Part shown: in pieces, positions 1 through 7,899 of the stretch | Position numbering within the stretch: the first letter of the stretch is position 1 | Layout of the letters: the number at the start of each line of letters is the position of its first letter | Made by a program: the position numbers and the translations under genes | Assembly: GCA_902786615.1 (NCBI GenBank) | Contig: CADADE010000026.1 | Coordinates: forward strand, 1-28,465 | Direction: 5' to 3' | DNA from: Oscillospiraceae bacterium | GTDB lineage: Bacteria > Bacillota_A > Clostridia > Oscillospirales > Oscillospiraceae | Length of the DNA stretch: 28,465 nucleotides | Notes under the pieces: model-generated | What the model was told of the DNA's origin: nothing | The model's input: the letters and a program-made list of their open reading frames with translations, nothing else | Databases searched by the model: none

Positions 1-813
1 ATCACCGGCATCAAGGCCTGCCGCGACGTGATGGGCGACGTGCCCATGGTCGCCGTGTTCGACACCGCCTTCCATCAGACCATGCCCGGCAAGGCCTACC
101 AGTATGCCGTCCCCTATGAGTACTACAAGAACGACGGCATCCGCCGCTACGGCTTCCACGGCACCTCCCACCGCTATGTCTCCGGCCGCTGCGCCGAGCT
201 GATGGGCAAGCCCATCGAAGAGCTCAAGCTCATCTCCTGCCATATGGGCAACGGCTCCTCCATCTGCGCCATCGACGGCGGCAAGAGCGTGGACACCTCC
301 ATGGGCTTCACACCTCTGGTCGGTCTGCCCATGGGCACCCGCTGCGGCGATCTGGACGCGGGCGTCATTCAGTTCATCATGAACAAGTACGGCATCGGCA
401 TTGACGAGATGCTGAACATTCTCAACAAGAAGTCCGGCGTGCTGGGCGTGTCCGGCGTGTCCTCCGACTTCCGCGATCTGACTGCCGCCTCCGAGCAGGG
501 CAACGAGCGCGCGCAGCTCGCCCTCGACATGTTCCACTACTGGGTCGCCAAGGTCGCCGGTTCCTATGTCGCCGCCATGAACGGCGTGGACGCCATCATC
601 TTCACCGCGGGCGTGGGCGAGAACTCCAAGGAATCCCGCGCTGAGATCGCCAAGTACTTCGGCTACCTCGGCGTGAAGATCGACGACGCCGCCAACTCCA
701 AGCGCGGCGAGGATATCATGATCTCCACCCCCGACTCCAAGGTCAAGGTCTTCGTCATCCCCACCAATGAGGAGCTCGTGATCGCAAGAGACACCAAGGC
801 CATTGTCGGCTGA
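1..813 (+). CDS. ackA: Acetate kinase, 3' part (5' end outside window)
   Basis: Acetate kinase interconverts acetyl phosphate plus ADP with acetate plus ATP in the cytoplasm, the energy-yielding last step of acetate fermentation. The reading frame is open from base 1, so the gene begins upstream; 270 residues of a protein that is usually about 400 are present. Visible family motifs are [10 protein letters not shown], the [10 protein letters not shown] block, HMGNGSSI, the segment ending [10 protein letters not shown] that contains a conserved arginine, and FTAGVGENS near the nucleotide site. The frame ends with TGA at 811-813. A phosphotransacetylase gene often lies upstream, but that is outside the window. 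A hairpin terminator follows at once, so this is the last gene of its transcript. GTG and ATG codons at 28-33 are internal and are not the start. Identity is essentially certain. Confidence 0.96.
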   Translation: MTGIKACRDVMGDVPMVAVFDTAFHQTMPGKAYQYAVPYEYYKNDGIRRYGFHGTSHRYVSGRCAELMGKPIEELKLISCHMGNGSSICAIDGGKSVDTSMGFTPLVGLPMGTRCGDLDAGVIQFIMNKYGIGIDEMLNILNKKSGVLGVSGVSSDFRDLTAASEQGNERAQLALDMFHYWVAKVAGSYVAAMNGVDAIIFTAGVGENSKESRAEIAKYFGYLGVKIDDAANSKRGEDIMISTPDSKVKVFVIPTNEELVIARDTKAIVG

Positions 814-829
814 TTGTTTCAAACGCCAT

Positions 830-858
830 AAGGCCGCACCAATCCGGTGCGGCCTTTT
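830..858 (+). terminator. Rho-independent terminator after ackA
   Basis: The arm AAGGCCGCACC (830-840) pairs with GGTGCGGCCTT (846-856) around a 5-base loop and runs into a short T tract. It starts 17 bases after the acetate kinase stop codon. Confidence 0.85.
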
Positions 859-885
859 CAAAACGATATCAAAGGAGGTCATAGC

Positions 886-1818
886 ATGCCGAAATTTGAA
901 GATTTCACGTTTCAGTCCAGCACGGGCATGAACACGATCCACGCGCTCAAATGCGTCCCCGACACGCCTCCGAAGGCTGTCGTTCAGATCGCCCACGGCA
1001 TTGCCGAGCATATTGACCGCTACCGTCCCTTCATGTCCTTCCTCGCGGAGAACGGCTATCTCGCCGTCGGAAACGATCATCTCGGCCACGGCAAGAGCAT
1101 TACGGAGCCGAGCCAGCAGGGTTTCTTTGCCGAGAAGGACGGCTGGGCCCATGTGGTGGCGGACATGGATCTGCTGCACGATCTGATGAAAAAGGAGTAT
1201 CCCGATATCCCCTATATTTTCTTCGGTCACAGCATGGGCAGCTTTCTCACCCGCACCTACCTCATCAAGCACCCCAACAAGTACGACGCCGCCATCATCA
1301 GCGGCACGGGCCACCAGAACCGGCTGATGGTTTTCGGCGGCAATCTCGCCGCGGGCTTCTTTGCATTCGGCAAGGGCGCGCACGAGGTTGGCACCAAGCT
1401 CAACGACATTGCCTTCGGCTCTTACAACAAGGGCTTCGAGAACCCGCGCGGCATCTACGAATGGCTGAGCCGCGATCCCGCCGTGCAGGACGCCTATGCC
1501 GCCGATCCGCTCTGCGGCTTCATTGCGACAAACGGCCTCTTCCGCGACATGATGGGCGGCGTGCGCTTCATCACTGACCAGAAAAACATCAACAGCATGA
1601 ACAAGATGAAGCCCATCTATTTCATGTCCGGTGACGCGGACCCCGTGGGCGAGAACGGCAAGGGCGTCACCCGCGCTTATGAGGCTTTCAAGGAGGCCGG
1701 TCTGCATGACGTGACCATGCGCCTCTACCCCGGCGGCCGCCATGAGATGCTCAACGAGATCAACAAGGAGCAGGTCTATCAGGACATTCTGAACTGGATT
1801 CACGAGAAGGTCGTGTAA
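886..1818 (+). CDS. Alpha/beta hydrolase, lysophospholipase / monoacylglycerol lipase-like
   Basis: A 310-residue serine hydrolase of the Hydrolase_4 (monoglyceride lipase/PldB-like) type. The nucleophile motif GHSMGS puts the catalytic serine at about residue 116; SGDADPVG places the acid at about D252 and GGRHEM the histidine at about 286. HGIAEHIDRY near residues 38-47 is the usual oxyanion-hole segment. No signal peptide is seen, so it should be cytosolic. The ATG at 886 was chosen because AAAGGAGGT lies just upstream; a GTG at 847 in the same frame falls inside the ackA terminator and would add 13 unrelated residues. The gene stands alone between two terminators and no clear promoter was seen in the short gap. 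The natural substrate (monoacylglycerol, lysophospholipid or another ester) cannot be read from the sequence. Confidence 0.9.
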   Translation: MPKFEDFTFQSSTGMNTIHALKCVPDTPPKAVVQIAHGIAEHIDRYRPFMSFLAENGYLAVGNDHLGHGKSITEPSQQGFFAEKDGWAHVVADMDLLHDLMKKEYPDIPYIFFGHSMGSFLTRTYLIKHPNKYDAAIISGTGHQNRLMVFGGNLAAGFFAFGKGAHEVGTKLNDIAFGSYNKGFENPRGIYEWLSRDPAVQDAYAADPLCGFIATNGLFRDMMGGVRFITDQKNINSMNKMKPIYFMSGDADPVGENGKGVTRAYEAFKEAGLHDVTMRLYPGGRHEMLNEINKEQVYQDILNWIHEKVV

Positions 1819-1831
1819 AAACTGCATACGC

Positions 1832-1866
1832 AAAAAGGTACCCGCTGTCCGGCGGGTACCTTTTGT
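1832..1866. terminator. Bidirectional terminator between converging genes
   Basis: The perfect 9-bp arms GGTACCCGC (1837-1845) and GCGGGTACC (1852-1860) are flanked by an A run on the left and TTTTGTT on the right. It can therefore stop the hydrolase transcript on the plus strand and the ispH-rpsA transcript on the minus strand. Confidence 0.88.
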
Positions 1867-1881
1867 TATACAGTGTTGGAA

Positions 1882-3933
1882 TTACTCCTCAACCTCGGGG
1901 GCGAAGCCGGTGGCAACGCCTTCTGCGGAGACCTCGTAAACAAGGGCGTCATCCTCGGCTGCGGGCTCCTCGTACTCCTCGGGCTCCTCGGCCTTGACGG
2001 GCGCGGGCTCGGACAGAGCGCGGATGGAGAGGGAGATCTTGTGCTTCTCCTCGTCGATCGCGGTGATCTTGGCGTCGACCACATCGCCGACGGTGAGCAC
2101 GTCCTCGGGCTTGCCGATGCGGCGGTTTGCGATCTGGGAGATGTGGATCAGGCCGTCAACGCCGGGCAGGACTTCGGCAAAAGCGCCGAAAGGCATGAGC
2201 TTGACGATCTTGACGGAGGCCACATCGCCGACCTGGTAACGGCTGGTGAACTGGGTCCAGGGGTTGCCGTTGGGATCCTTGTAGCCGAGGGAGATCTTGC
2301 GCTTCTCCTTGTCGAAGGAGATGACATAGACGTCGATCTCGTCACCGACGGAGACGACCTCGGAGGGCTGATGGATGCGGCCCCAGCTCAGCTCGGAGAC
2401 ATGGACCATGCCGTCGATGCCGCCGATGTCGACAAAAGCGCCGTAGCTGGTCAGGGACTTGACAACGCCGTGATACTTCTTGCCGACCTCGATCTCGTTC
2501 CAGATATTCTCAATGCGCTCGCGGCGCTCGGCCTGGGCGACGCGGCGGATGGAGCCGACGACGCGCTTGCGGGCCTTGTTGACCTCGGTGATTCTGAGGC
2601 GGACGGGCTTCTTGAGCAGCTGGCTCAGCTCAGCCTCGCGGGGCAGATCGGTCTGGGAGGCGGGGACGAACACGCGCACGCCCTTGACGTTGACGACAAC
2701 GCCGCCCTTGTTCTCTTCAGTGACAATACCCTCGAGTACAGCGCCGCTCTCAACGGCATCCTCAATATCAGTCCACATTTTGGCGGCGTCCAGGCGCTTC
2801 TTGGAGAGCATCGCGGTGCCTTCCACATCGTTGACGCGGACAACAACAGCCTCAATGGTATCGCCTACCTTGACTGCATCCTCAACCTTGATGCCGTCGT
2901 CGGTAAACTCGGAAGTGGGGATAAAGCCGGAATACTTGGTGCCAAGGTCAACACTGATCTCAGTGCCGGTGATGGCGACAACCAGGCCGGTTACCTTATC
3001 TCCATTATATATCGTTTTTAGAGTTTCCTCCAGCATTTCATCGAAGGACATTTCCTTCTCATTTGCGGATTCTTCAACTTTGATCTCGTCGCTCATTTTG
3101 TTTCTTACCTCCTTAATTATCCACGCAGGGGTCGATGCACCGGCGGTGAGGCCCACTGTGTCTGCGGCCTCAAGCCTGTCCAGATCGAGCTCTTCTGTCC
3201 GCTCGATAAACTGGACGTTGGCGCAGTGTTCTCTGCAGATATCCGCAAGATGGACACTGTTTGCGCTGTGCTTTCCGCCAATAACGACCATAGCGTCACA
3301 CTCCGAAGCGATTCTCGCTGCTTCTTCTTGCCGCGTGGACGTAGCAAGACATATTGTATCAGATATTTTTGCATTTGTACATCTTTTTTTTATTAAATTG
3401 CTGCATTCGGTAAAATTACTGTGGGTCTGCGTGGTCTGCACGACTACAGTTATCGGTTTTTCCCAATATAAAGGGTGTAATTTCAGCCAGTTTTCCAGTT
3501 CTTCGGCGTTTTCAAATACCTCATGCTCGCCGCACCAGCCGCAGATCGCCGCCACCTCCGGGTGGGCACGCATGCCGATGACGATGGTGAAGCGCCCCTC
3601 CGCCTTTGCGGCGGAGACGATTTTGTGGATGGCCCGCACCTTCGGGCAAGTCGCGTCATGGATCTCGCCGCCGGCCGCCTCGAGCTGCCCGTAGATTTCC
3701 GGCGCGGCGCCGTGGGCGCGCACAAGCACTCGCTCCCCCGGCTCAAGCTCCGCGGGATCATGGACGACGCGCATGCCGCGGGCTTTGAGATGCTCGATCA
3801 CGTCCTCATTGTGAATGAGCTCCCCGAGGCTTGCGCAGCGCCCGTACTCCGCCAGCAGCTTTTCCGCCATCTCGACCGAGCGGCGCACCCCGAAGCAAAA
3901 GCCCGCGCTCTCGGCCACGATCAGCTTTTTCAC
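1882..3933 (-). CDS. ispH-rpsA: Fused 4-hydroxy-3-methylbut-2-enyl diphosphate reductase / ribosomal protein S1
   Basis: A 683-residue fusion. Residues 1-279 are IspH (LytB), the [4Fe-4S] enzyme that makes IPP and DMAPP in the last MEP-pathway step; the three cluster cysteines are C13, C96 and C195, and AHG, HPE and QTT motifs are present. Residues about 309-380, 396-462, 483-551 and 567-637 are four S1 RNA-binding domains, followed by an acidic tail. Such fusions are known in Clostridia. The GTG at 3933 was chosen because GGAGGAG precedes it and it overlaps the cmk stop as GTGA; IspH proteins begin with this KKLIVAESAGFCFG-type segment. Two oddities: the substrate-binding loop reads GGKHSANS, with alanine where SSN is usual, and a strong internal Shine-Dalgarno plus ATG sits exactly at the domain boundary (3094-3114). 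Confidence 0.95.
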   Translation of the reverse strand: MKKLIVAESAGFCFGVRRSVEMAEKLLAEYGRCASLGELIHNEDVIEHLKARGMRVVHDPAELEPGERVLVRAHGAAPEIYGQLEAAGGEIHDATCPKVRAIHKIVSAAKAEGRFTIVIGMRAHPEVAAICGWCGEHEVFENAEELENWLKLHPLYWEKPITVVVQTTQTHSNFTECSNLIKKRCTNAKISDTICLATSTRQEEAARIASECDAMVVIGGKHSANSVHLADICREHCANVQFIERTEELDLDRLEAADTVGLTAGASTPAWIIKEVRNKMSDEIKVEESANEKEMSFDEMLEETLKTIYNGDKVTGLVVAITGTEISVDLGTKYSGFIPTSEFTDDGIKVEDAVKVGDTIEAVVVRVNDVEGTAMLSKKRLDAAKMWTDIEDAVESGAVLEGIVTEENKGGVVVNVKGVRVFVPASQTDLPREAELSQLLKKPVRLRITEVNKARKRVVGSIRRVAQAERRERIENIWNEIEVGKKYHGVVKSLTSYGAFVDIGGIDGMVHVSELSWGRIHQPSEVVSVGDEIDVYVISFDKEKRKISLGYKDPNGNPWTQFTSRYQVGDVASVKIVKLMPFGAFAEVLPGVDGLIHISQIANRRIGKPEDVLTVGDVVDAKITAIDEEKHKISLSIRALSEPAPVKAEEPEEYEEPAAEDDALVYEVSAEGVATGFAPEVEE
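3094..3114 (-). promoter_or_regulatory. Internal ribosome binding site and ATG at the IspH/S1 boundary
   Basis: On the minus strand AAGGAGGT (3114-3107) lies 10 bases before an in-frame ATG (3096-3094). Translation from there would give a 404-residue stand-alone S1 protein, close to the length of short Firmicute S1 homologues. The codons of the SD also encode Lys-Glu-Val in the IspH tail, so chance is possible; the exact position at the domain junction argues for use. Confidence 0.55.
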
Positions 3934-4628
3934 GGCTTCTCCTCCGGCATAAGGGCAAATTTCCGGATCACGATCTCGCACAGAAGTCCAATGGTCTCCT
4001 GAAAGTTCAGGTCGCTGGAATCCACCTCCACCGCGTCCTCCGCCTTTTTGAGCGGCGCCGCGGCGCGGGTCGTGTCCTGCTCGTCCCGGTATTTCATGTC
4101 CTCAAGAACCTCTTCAAAGCTCACGTTCTGTCCCTTTTCCTTCAGCTCCGCATAGCGGCGGCGAGCCCTGGCTTCGGGGCTTGCGGTGAGGAAGATTTTC
4201 AGCTCCGCATCGGGCAGGACCACCGTGCCGATATCGCGCCCGTCCATGATGACGTTATTCTCGCGGGCAAATTTCCGCTGCATCTCAAGAAGAAAGCTCC
4301 GCACCTCCTGTAAAGAAGAGACGTCGGACGCGTAGAGGGAGATTTCCGGCTGGCGGATCGTGCGGGACACATCCTCGCCGTTGAGCAGCATGCACTGCTC
4401 TCCTTTCTCGTTATACTGTATCCGAATATCCAGCGTCGGCAAAAGGGCCATGACGGCCTTGACGTCCTTCCTGTCGATCCCTGCGCGCAGGCACGCAAGG
4501 CCGACGGTACGGTAAATCGCGCCGGTATCCACATAGATAAAGCCGAAGCTCTTGGCAAGCTCTTTGGCCATGGTGCTCTTCCCTGCCCCGCTGGGCCCGT
4601 CGATGGCAATGGCATAGTGTCCGTTCAT
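3930..4628 (-). CDS. cmk: Cytidylate kinase
   Basis: A 232-residue (d)CMP kinase that phosphorylates CMP and dCMP with ATP in the cytoplasm. Residues 11-18 form the P-loop GPSGAGKS, VDTGAIYR follows near residue 35, MDGRDIGTVV lies in the middle and RDEQDTTRAAAPL in the lid/CMP-binding region; length is normal for the family. The ATG at 4628 was chosen because GAGGG lies 7 bases upstream and the protein then begins NGHYAIAIDGPSGAGK as expected; the open frame further upstream belongs to the preceding gene's 3' end. It starts 13 bases after the flavoprotein gene stop and its own stop overlaps the ispH-rpsA GTG by 4 bases. Many Clostridia carry plsC between cmk and ispH; here it is absent. Confidence 0.95.
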   Translation of the reverse strand: MNGHYAIAIDGPSGAGKSTMAKELAKSFGFIYVDTGAIYRTVGLACLRAGIDRKDVKAVMALLPTLDIRIQYNEKGEQCMLLNGEDVSRTIRQPEISLYASDVSSLQEVRSFLLEMQRKFARENNVIMDGRDIGTVVLPDAELKIFLTASPEARARRRYAELKEKGQNVSFEEVLEDMKYRDEQDTTRAAAPLKKAEDAVEVDSSDLNFQETIGLLCEIVIRKFALMPEEKP

Positions 4629-4641
4629 TTCATAACCCTCT

Positions 4642-5880
4642 TTATACAGAATTTCCGGCGACGAAGCCGGTTGACCAGGCAATCTGCAAATTGAAACCGC
4701 CCGTGTAGGCGTCCAGATCCAGCACCTCTCCGGCAAAATACAGCCCCTTCACAAGCTTGGACTCCATTGTGCGGGGGTTCACTTCCTTCGTGTTCACGCC
4801 GCCCGCCGTGACGATGGCCTCGTCAATGGGACGGGTTCCGCTGATACGCACGGGGAAGACCTTCAAAAGATGCAGCAGCTTTAAGCGCTGCTCGCGCGTG
4901 ATGACGTTTACGCGGGTATCCTCGGGAATCCCGGACAGGCGGATCACCACCGGGATCATGGCATGCCCCAGCAGATCGCCCAGGGCGTTTTTGAATTCCT
5001 TGTTGGCATACTTTTCGAAGTCCCGCAGCAGGCGCAGGTCGAGTTTTTTTTCATCGAGGCCGGGCTTGAGGTCAATTTCCAGCCGATAAGCGGCACGGTC
5101 CGGCCTTCGCATGTGGGCGCTGGCGGAGAGCACCAGAGGGCCGGATACGCCGAAGTGGGTGAAGAGCATCTCCCCCAGTTCCCGATAGAGAAGCTTCTCG
5201 TTTTCGTAGAGGGAGAGCGTCACGTTTTTCAGGCTGAAGCCCTGCATCTCGGCGCAGTATTCGTCGCTGCTCTCCAGCGGGACAAGAGAGGGTCTCGGCG
5301 CTGTGACGCTGTGCCCAAGCTGCTCGGCAAAGCGGTAGCCCGCGCCGGTTGAGCCGGTGAGCGGGTAGGAAAGTCCGCCCGTGCAGACGGCGGCGGCGCG
5401 GCAGGGAATTGTCCCCTCTTCTGTTCTCACGCCGACGACGGCATCGTTTTCGGTCAGGATCTGCCTGGCGCTGCTCCGCACGAGCGTGACGCCCGCCCTG
5501 CGGCAGAGGCCGGTCAAAAGCGCGGCCACGTCGTTTGCGTTGTCCGACTGCGGGAAAACGCGGTTTCCCCGTTCGGTTTTGAGCGGAAGGCCGTTTTGCC
5601 GAAAAAAGTCCATCACATCAGCCGGAGAAAAGCGGTTGAGCGCGCTGTAGAGAAAGCGCCCATCCCCGGGGATATTGGCCATCACCGTTTTGATATCGCA
5701 GTCGTTTGTCAGGTTGCAGCGGCCCTTTCCCGTGATTCTGAGCTTTCTTCCAAGCTTTTCGTTCGGCTCGAGCAGGATGGTCTTCACGCCGCGTAAAGCC
5801 GCCTGATAAGCGCACATCATCCCGGCCGGCCCGCCGCCGATCACGACAAGCTCCGTGGTTTCAAACCCCATATGTATCAC
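4642..5880 (-). CDS. NAD(P)/FAD-dependent oxidoreductase, HI0933 (YhiN/BaiN-like) family
   Basis: A flavoprotein of about 412 residues with an N-terminal dinucleotide-binding motif VVIGGGPAGM, the GRKLRITGKGRCNLTN segment typical of the HI0933 family, and a C-terminal FAGEVLDLDAYTGGFNLQ motif that closes the FAD site. The family includes BaiN-type proteins linked to bile-acid conversion, but most members have no proven reaction and none is claimed here. Two starts are possible: GTG at 5880, which overlaps the upstream pseudouridine synthase stop as GTGA, or ATG at 5871; GAAGGAGAG lies upstream of both. It is in a tight operon with rluB upstream and cmk downstream, an arrangement common in Clostridia that suggests housekeeping rather than specialised metabolism. 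Confidence 0.9.
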   Translation of the reverse strand: MIHMGFETTELVVIGGGPAGMMCAYQAALRGVKTILLEPNEKLGRKLRITGKGRCNLTNDCDIKTVMANIPGDGRFLYSALNRFSPADVMDFFRQNGLPLKTERGNRVFPQSDNANDVAALLTGLCRRAGVTLVRSSARQILTENDAVVGVRTEEGTIPCRAAAVCTGGLSYPLTGSTGAGYRFAEQLGHSVTAPRPSLVPLESSDEYCAEMQGFSLKNVTLSLYENEKLLYRELGEMLFTHFGVSGPLVLSASAHMRRPDRAAYRLEIDLKPGLDEKKLDLRLLRDFEKYANKEFKNALGDLLGHAMIPVVIRLSGIPEDTRVNVITREQRLKLLHLLKVFPVRISGTRPIDEAIVTAGGVNTKEVNPRTMESKLVKGLYFAGEVLDLDAYTGGFNLQIAWSTGFVAGNSV

Positions 5881-6596
5881 TTCTCTCCTTCGCCGAGAAG
5901 ACTTTTGATTTCACTTTTCGTGAGGCGGCGCCAGGCTCCGCTTTTGAGATTGCCGAGCTCCAGCGCCCCCTCCGCGACGCGCAGCAGGCGCGTCACCTTC
6001 AGGCCGACCTTTTCGCACATCTTGCGCACCTGACGATTGCGCCCCTCGCAGATCGTGATGGACAGCAGCGCCCCGCCGGGAAAGCCCTGCACGATATCCA
6101 CGCCTTTTGCGTGCACGGTATAGCCGTCGATCTCCATCGGGCGGCGCAGGGCGTGGGCCGATTTTTCCACATTCTCCCCGGTGACCCAGGTGTGATACAC
6201 CTTGCTCACCTCATGGGAGGGGTGCATGACGCGGTTGGCAAAGTCCCCGTCGTTGGTCATGAGCAGCAGCCCCTCGGAGTACATGTCCAGCCGCCCGACG
6301 GGATAGACGCGGCCGGACAGATCGCCGAGCAGCGCCGTCACATTTTTGCGCCCCTTTTCGTCACTGAGGGTCGTCACATAGCCCCGGGGCTTGTTCAGCA
6401 TCAGATAGAGCTTTTCCGTGTCCTTCGGCAGTTCCCTGCCGTCTACGGTGATGCTGTCAAGTTCCGGGTCCGCCTTGTCCCCGAGCGCGGCGCGCTCACC
6501 GTTCACGCGCACGCGCCCGGCGGTGATCGCCTCCTCCGCCGCCCTCCTGGACATAAGGCCCGCGGCGGAAATCAGTTTTTGCAGTCTTTCAGTCAT
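5877..6596 (-). CDS. rluB: Pseudouridine synthase, RluB/RsuA family
   Basis: A 239-residue rRNA pseudouridine synthase. Residues 1-48 are an S4 RNA-binding domain (LQKLISAAGLMSRRAAEEAI), followed by the catalytic domain with LNKPRGYVTT near residue 67 and the signature GRLDMYSEGLLLMTNDG, where D104 is the predicted nucleophile. RluB modifies 23S rRNA and the related RsuA modifies 16S rRNA; length and neighbours fit a RluB-type enzyme, but the exact target base is an inference. The ATG at 6596 gives the usual S4 start; upstream in-frame codons would run into the carboxypeptidase gene and add unrelated sequence. A GGGGA run just upstream is a modest ribosome binding site. The gene follows the carboxypeptidase gene by 25 bases and overlaps the flavoprotein gene by 4. 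Confidence 0.9.
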   Translation of the reverse strand: MTERLQKLISAAGLMSRRAAEEAITAGRVRVNGERAALGDKADPELDSITVDGRELPKDTEKLYLMLNKPRGYVTTLSDEKGRKNVTALLGDLSGRVYPVGRLDMYSEGLLLMTNDGDFANRVMHPSHEVSKVYHTWVTGENVEKSAHALRRPMEIDGYTVHAKGVDIVQGFPGGALLSITICEGRNRQVRKMCEKVGLKVTRLLRVAEGALELGNLKSGAWRRLTKSEIKSLLGEGEK

Positions 6597-6621
6597 ACTA
6601 TCCCCAGATCTTTCATTAGAA

Positions 6622-7686
6622 TCAAAAAACATCGGCAAGCTGCGCGCCCTCGGCATAGACGAGCGGGCATTCATACACGCTGCGCCCGCCGCGTCTTAAC
6701 GTGAGCGTTCCGGCGTACTCCCCAGCCCCGACCGGCGCGAAGACGAAGCGGGGAAGCTCCACATAAAGCTCCGTTTCCTCGTCCCGACGAAGCAGAGCGC
6801 GGGAACCGTCCGCCGGGGCGGCGGTGAGGCTTTCCCGGCTGCCGCTCACAAGCGGGACCTCGAAGCTGATCTCTTCACTCAGATCGTGCAGAACATAATG
6901 CGCATACGCCCAGTCATACAGCCGCATGTGATCGTTCCAATCGTCCGGCGCGGAGAGCGTCACGCACACAAGACGAAGGCCGCCGCGCTCGCAGCAGGAG
7001 ACCAGGCAGCGCCCCGCAGCGCCGGTGTAGCCGGTCTTTCCGCCGACGCAGCCCGGGCAGAGCGTCAGAAGCTTATTGTGATTGAGAAGCGTGAGACCCT
7101 TCACATTGGCGGCCTTCGTCCCCGCAAGCGCCCGGAAGTCGGGGTTTTCCATACAGGAAAGCATCAGCCGGGCAAGGTCCCGGGCGGTGGAATAATGCTC
7201 CTTCGCATCGAGGCCGTGCGGGTTTTGAAAGTGCGTGTTCTCAAGGCCGAGTTCCCGCGCTTTTTCGTTCATGAGCGCGGCAAAGGCCGCTTCGCTGCCC
7301 GCCGTATGCTCCGCCAGCGCGAGAGCCGCGTCGTTCCCGGAGGCCAGCAGCAGACCGAGCAGCAGCTCCCGCACGCTGTAGCTCTCCCCCGCGCGCAGAT
7401 ACATGGTCGAGCCTTCGACCTCACAGTGCCGCTTCCGGGCAGTAACGGAATCGTCAAGCGCGGTGTTTTCCAGGCACACGAGCGCCGTCATGAGCTTTGT
7501 CGTGCTGGCGATGAGACAGCGCCTGTCCGCGTTTTTTTCATACAGCGCGCGCCCGTCCTCACACAAAAGGACGCAGGCCTCAGCCGAGACGCCCGGCTCC
7601 CCGTCGGCAAAGGCGGGGACAGACTGCGTCAGCATCAGACAGGACAGAAGCACGGAAAGGAGTTGAGACCGAATAATAAGCACCAC
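6622..7686 (-). CDS. dacF: D-alanyl-D-alanine carboxypeptidase, DacF/PBP5-like
   Basis: A low-molecular-weight penicillin-binding protein that trims the terminal D-Ala from peptidoglycan stem peptides outside the membrane. A signal peptide is visible (hydrophobic LLSVLLSCLML, likely cleavage after AFA, residue about 27). The active-site motifs are S61-TT-K64, SGN at 116-118 and KTG at 217-219. The C-terminal beta domain is present, but no clear amphipathic membrane anchor is seen at residue 354, so it may be released or weakly attached. The start is uncertain: the GTG at 7686 and the next GTG lie directly at a GCGGGG run without proper spacing, and both are inside a 12-bp hairpin (7672-7717). 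Upstream gerW and DUF2953 genes suggest a sporulation role, as for Bacillus DacF; this is inference. Confidence 0.88.
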   Translation of the reverse strand: MVLIIRSQLLSVLLSCLMLTQSVPAFADGEPGVSAEACVLLCEDGRALYEKNADRRCLIASTTKLMTALVCLENTALDDSVTARKRHCEVEGSTMYLRAGESYSVRELLLGLLLASGNDAALALAEHTAGSEAAFAALMNEKARELGLENTHFQNPHGLDAKEHYSTARDLARLMLSCMENPDFRALAGTKAANVKGLTLLNHNKLLTLCPGCVGGKTGYTGAAGRCLVSCCERGGLRLVCVTLSAPDDWNDHMRLYDWAYAHYVLHDLSEEISFEVPLVSGSRESLTAAPADGSRALLRRDEETELYVELPRFVFAPVGAGEYAGTLTLRRGGRSVYECPLVYAEGAQLADVF

Positions 7687-7717
7687 CCCGCAAACAATTT
7701 GGGCAGTGCTTATTATT
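7672..7717 (-). promoter_or_regulatory. Perfect 12-bp inverted repeat over the dacF start codon
   Basis: AATAATAAGCAC (7672-7683) and its exact complement GTGCTTATTATT (7706-7717) enclose a 22-base loop. On the dacF mRNA the 3' arm contains the second codons, and inside the loop CCC can pair with the GGGG that would serve as ribosome binding site. It may limit translation or be an operator; neither is proven. Confidence 0.45.
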
Positions 7718-7731
7718 GTCCTGATGGGTAG

Positions 7732-7895
7732 ATACTATCCCTTGATAAGAAGCTTTATTGGATTCCCGAGCAAAATTTGTGTCAGGCAAGGTGAAGCCCG
7801 CAGAGCATAATGGAGATATATGGTCAAGGGCTTCAACGAAGTCCTGGCGCAAATTTTGCCGGGAAGACTTAAAGATTTCTATCAAGGAATAGTAT
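7732..7895. repeat. 164-bp near-palindromic element, MITE-like
   Basis: The outer 26 bases (7732-7757 and 7870-7895) are inverted repeats with about four mismatches, beginning ATACTATCCCTTGATA on the left and ATACTATTCCTTGATA when the right end is read on the other strand. Inner segments also pair: TTCCCG-AGCAAAATTTG with its counterpart near 7846-7864, and TGAAGCCC (7792-7799) with GGGCTTCA (7828-7835). The whole unit folds into one long hairpin. TA dinucleotides flank a CTAT...ATAG core, as in elements mobilised by TA-targeting transposases. It contains no gene and ends 4 bases from the gerW stop, so it may also act as the gerW terminator. Confidence 0.7.
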
Positions 7896-7899
7896 AGGA

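Noticed and set aside
1873..3021. A 382-codon plus-strand open frame opposite the S1 part of ispH-rpsA
   Set aside because: Antisense to a certain gene, with repetitive Leu/Gly/Asp composition that mirrors the S1 codons; no domain.
7672..7717. CIRCE heat-shock operator at the dacF hairpin
   Set aside because: The arms contain AGCAC/GTGCT like CIRCE, but the spacing is 22 rather than 9 bases and the rest of the arms differ; the gene is not a chaperone.
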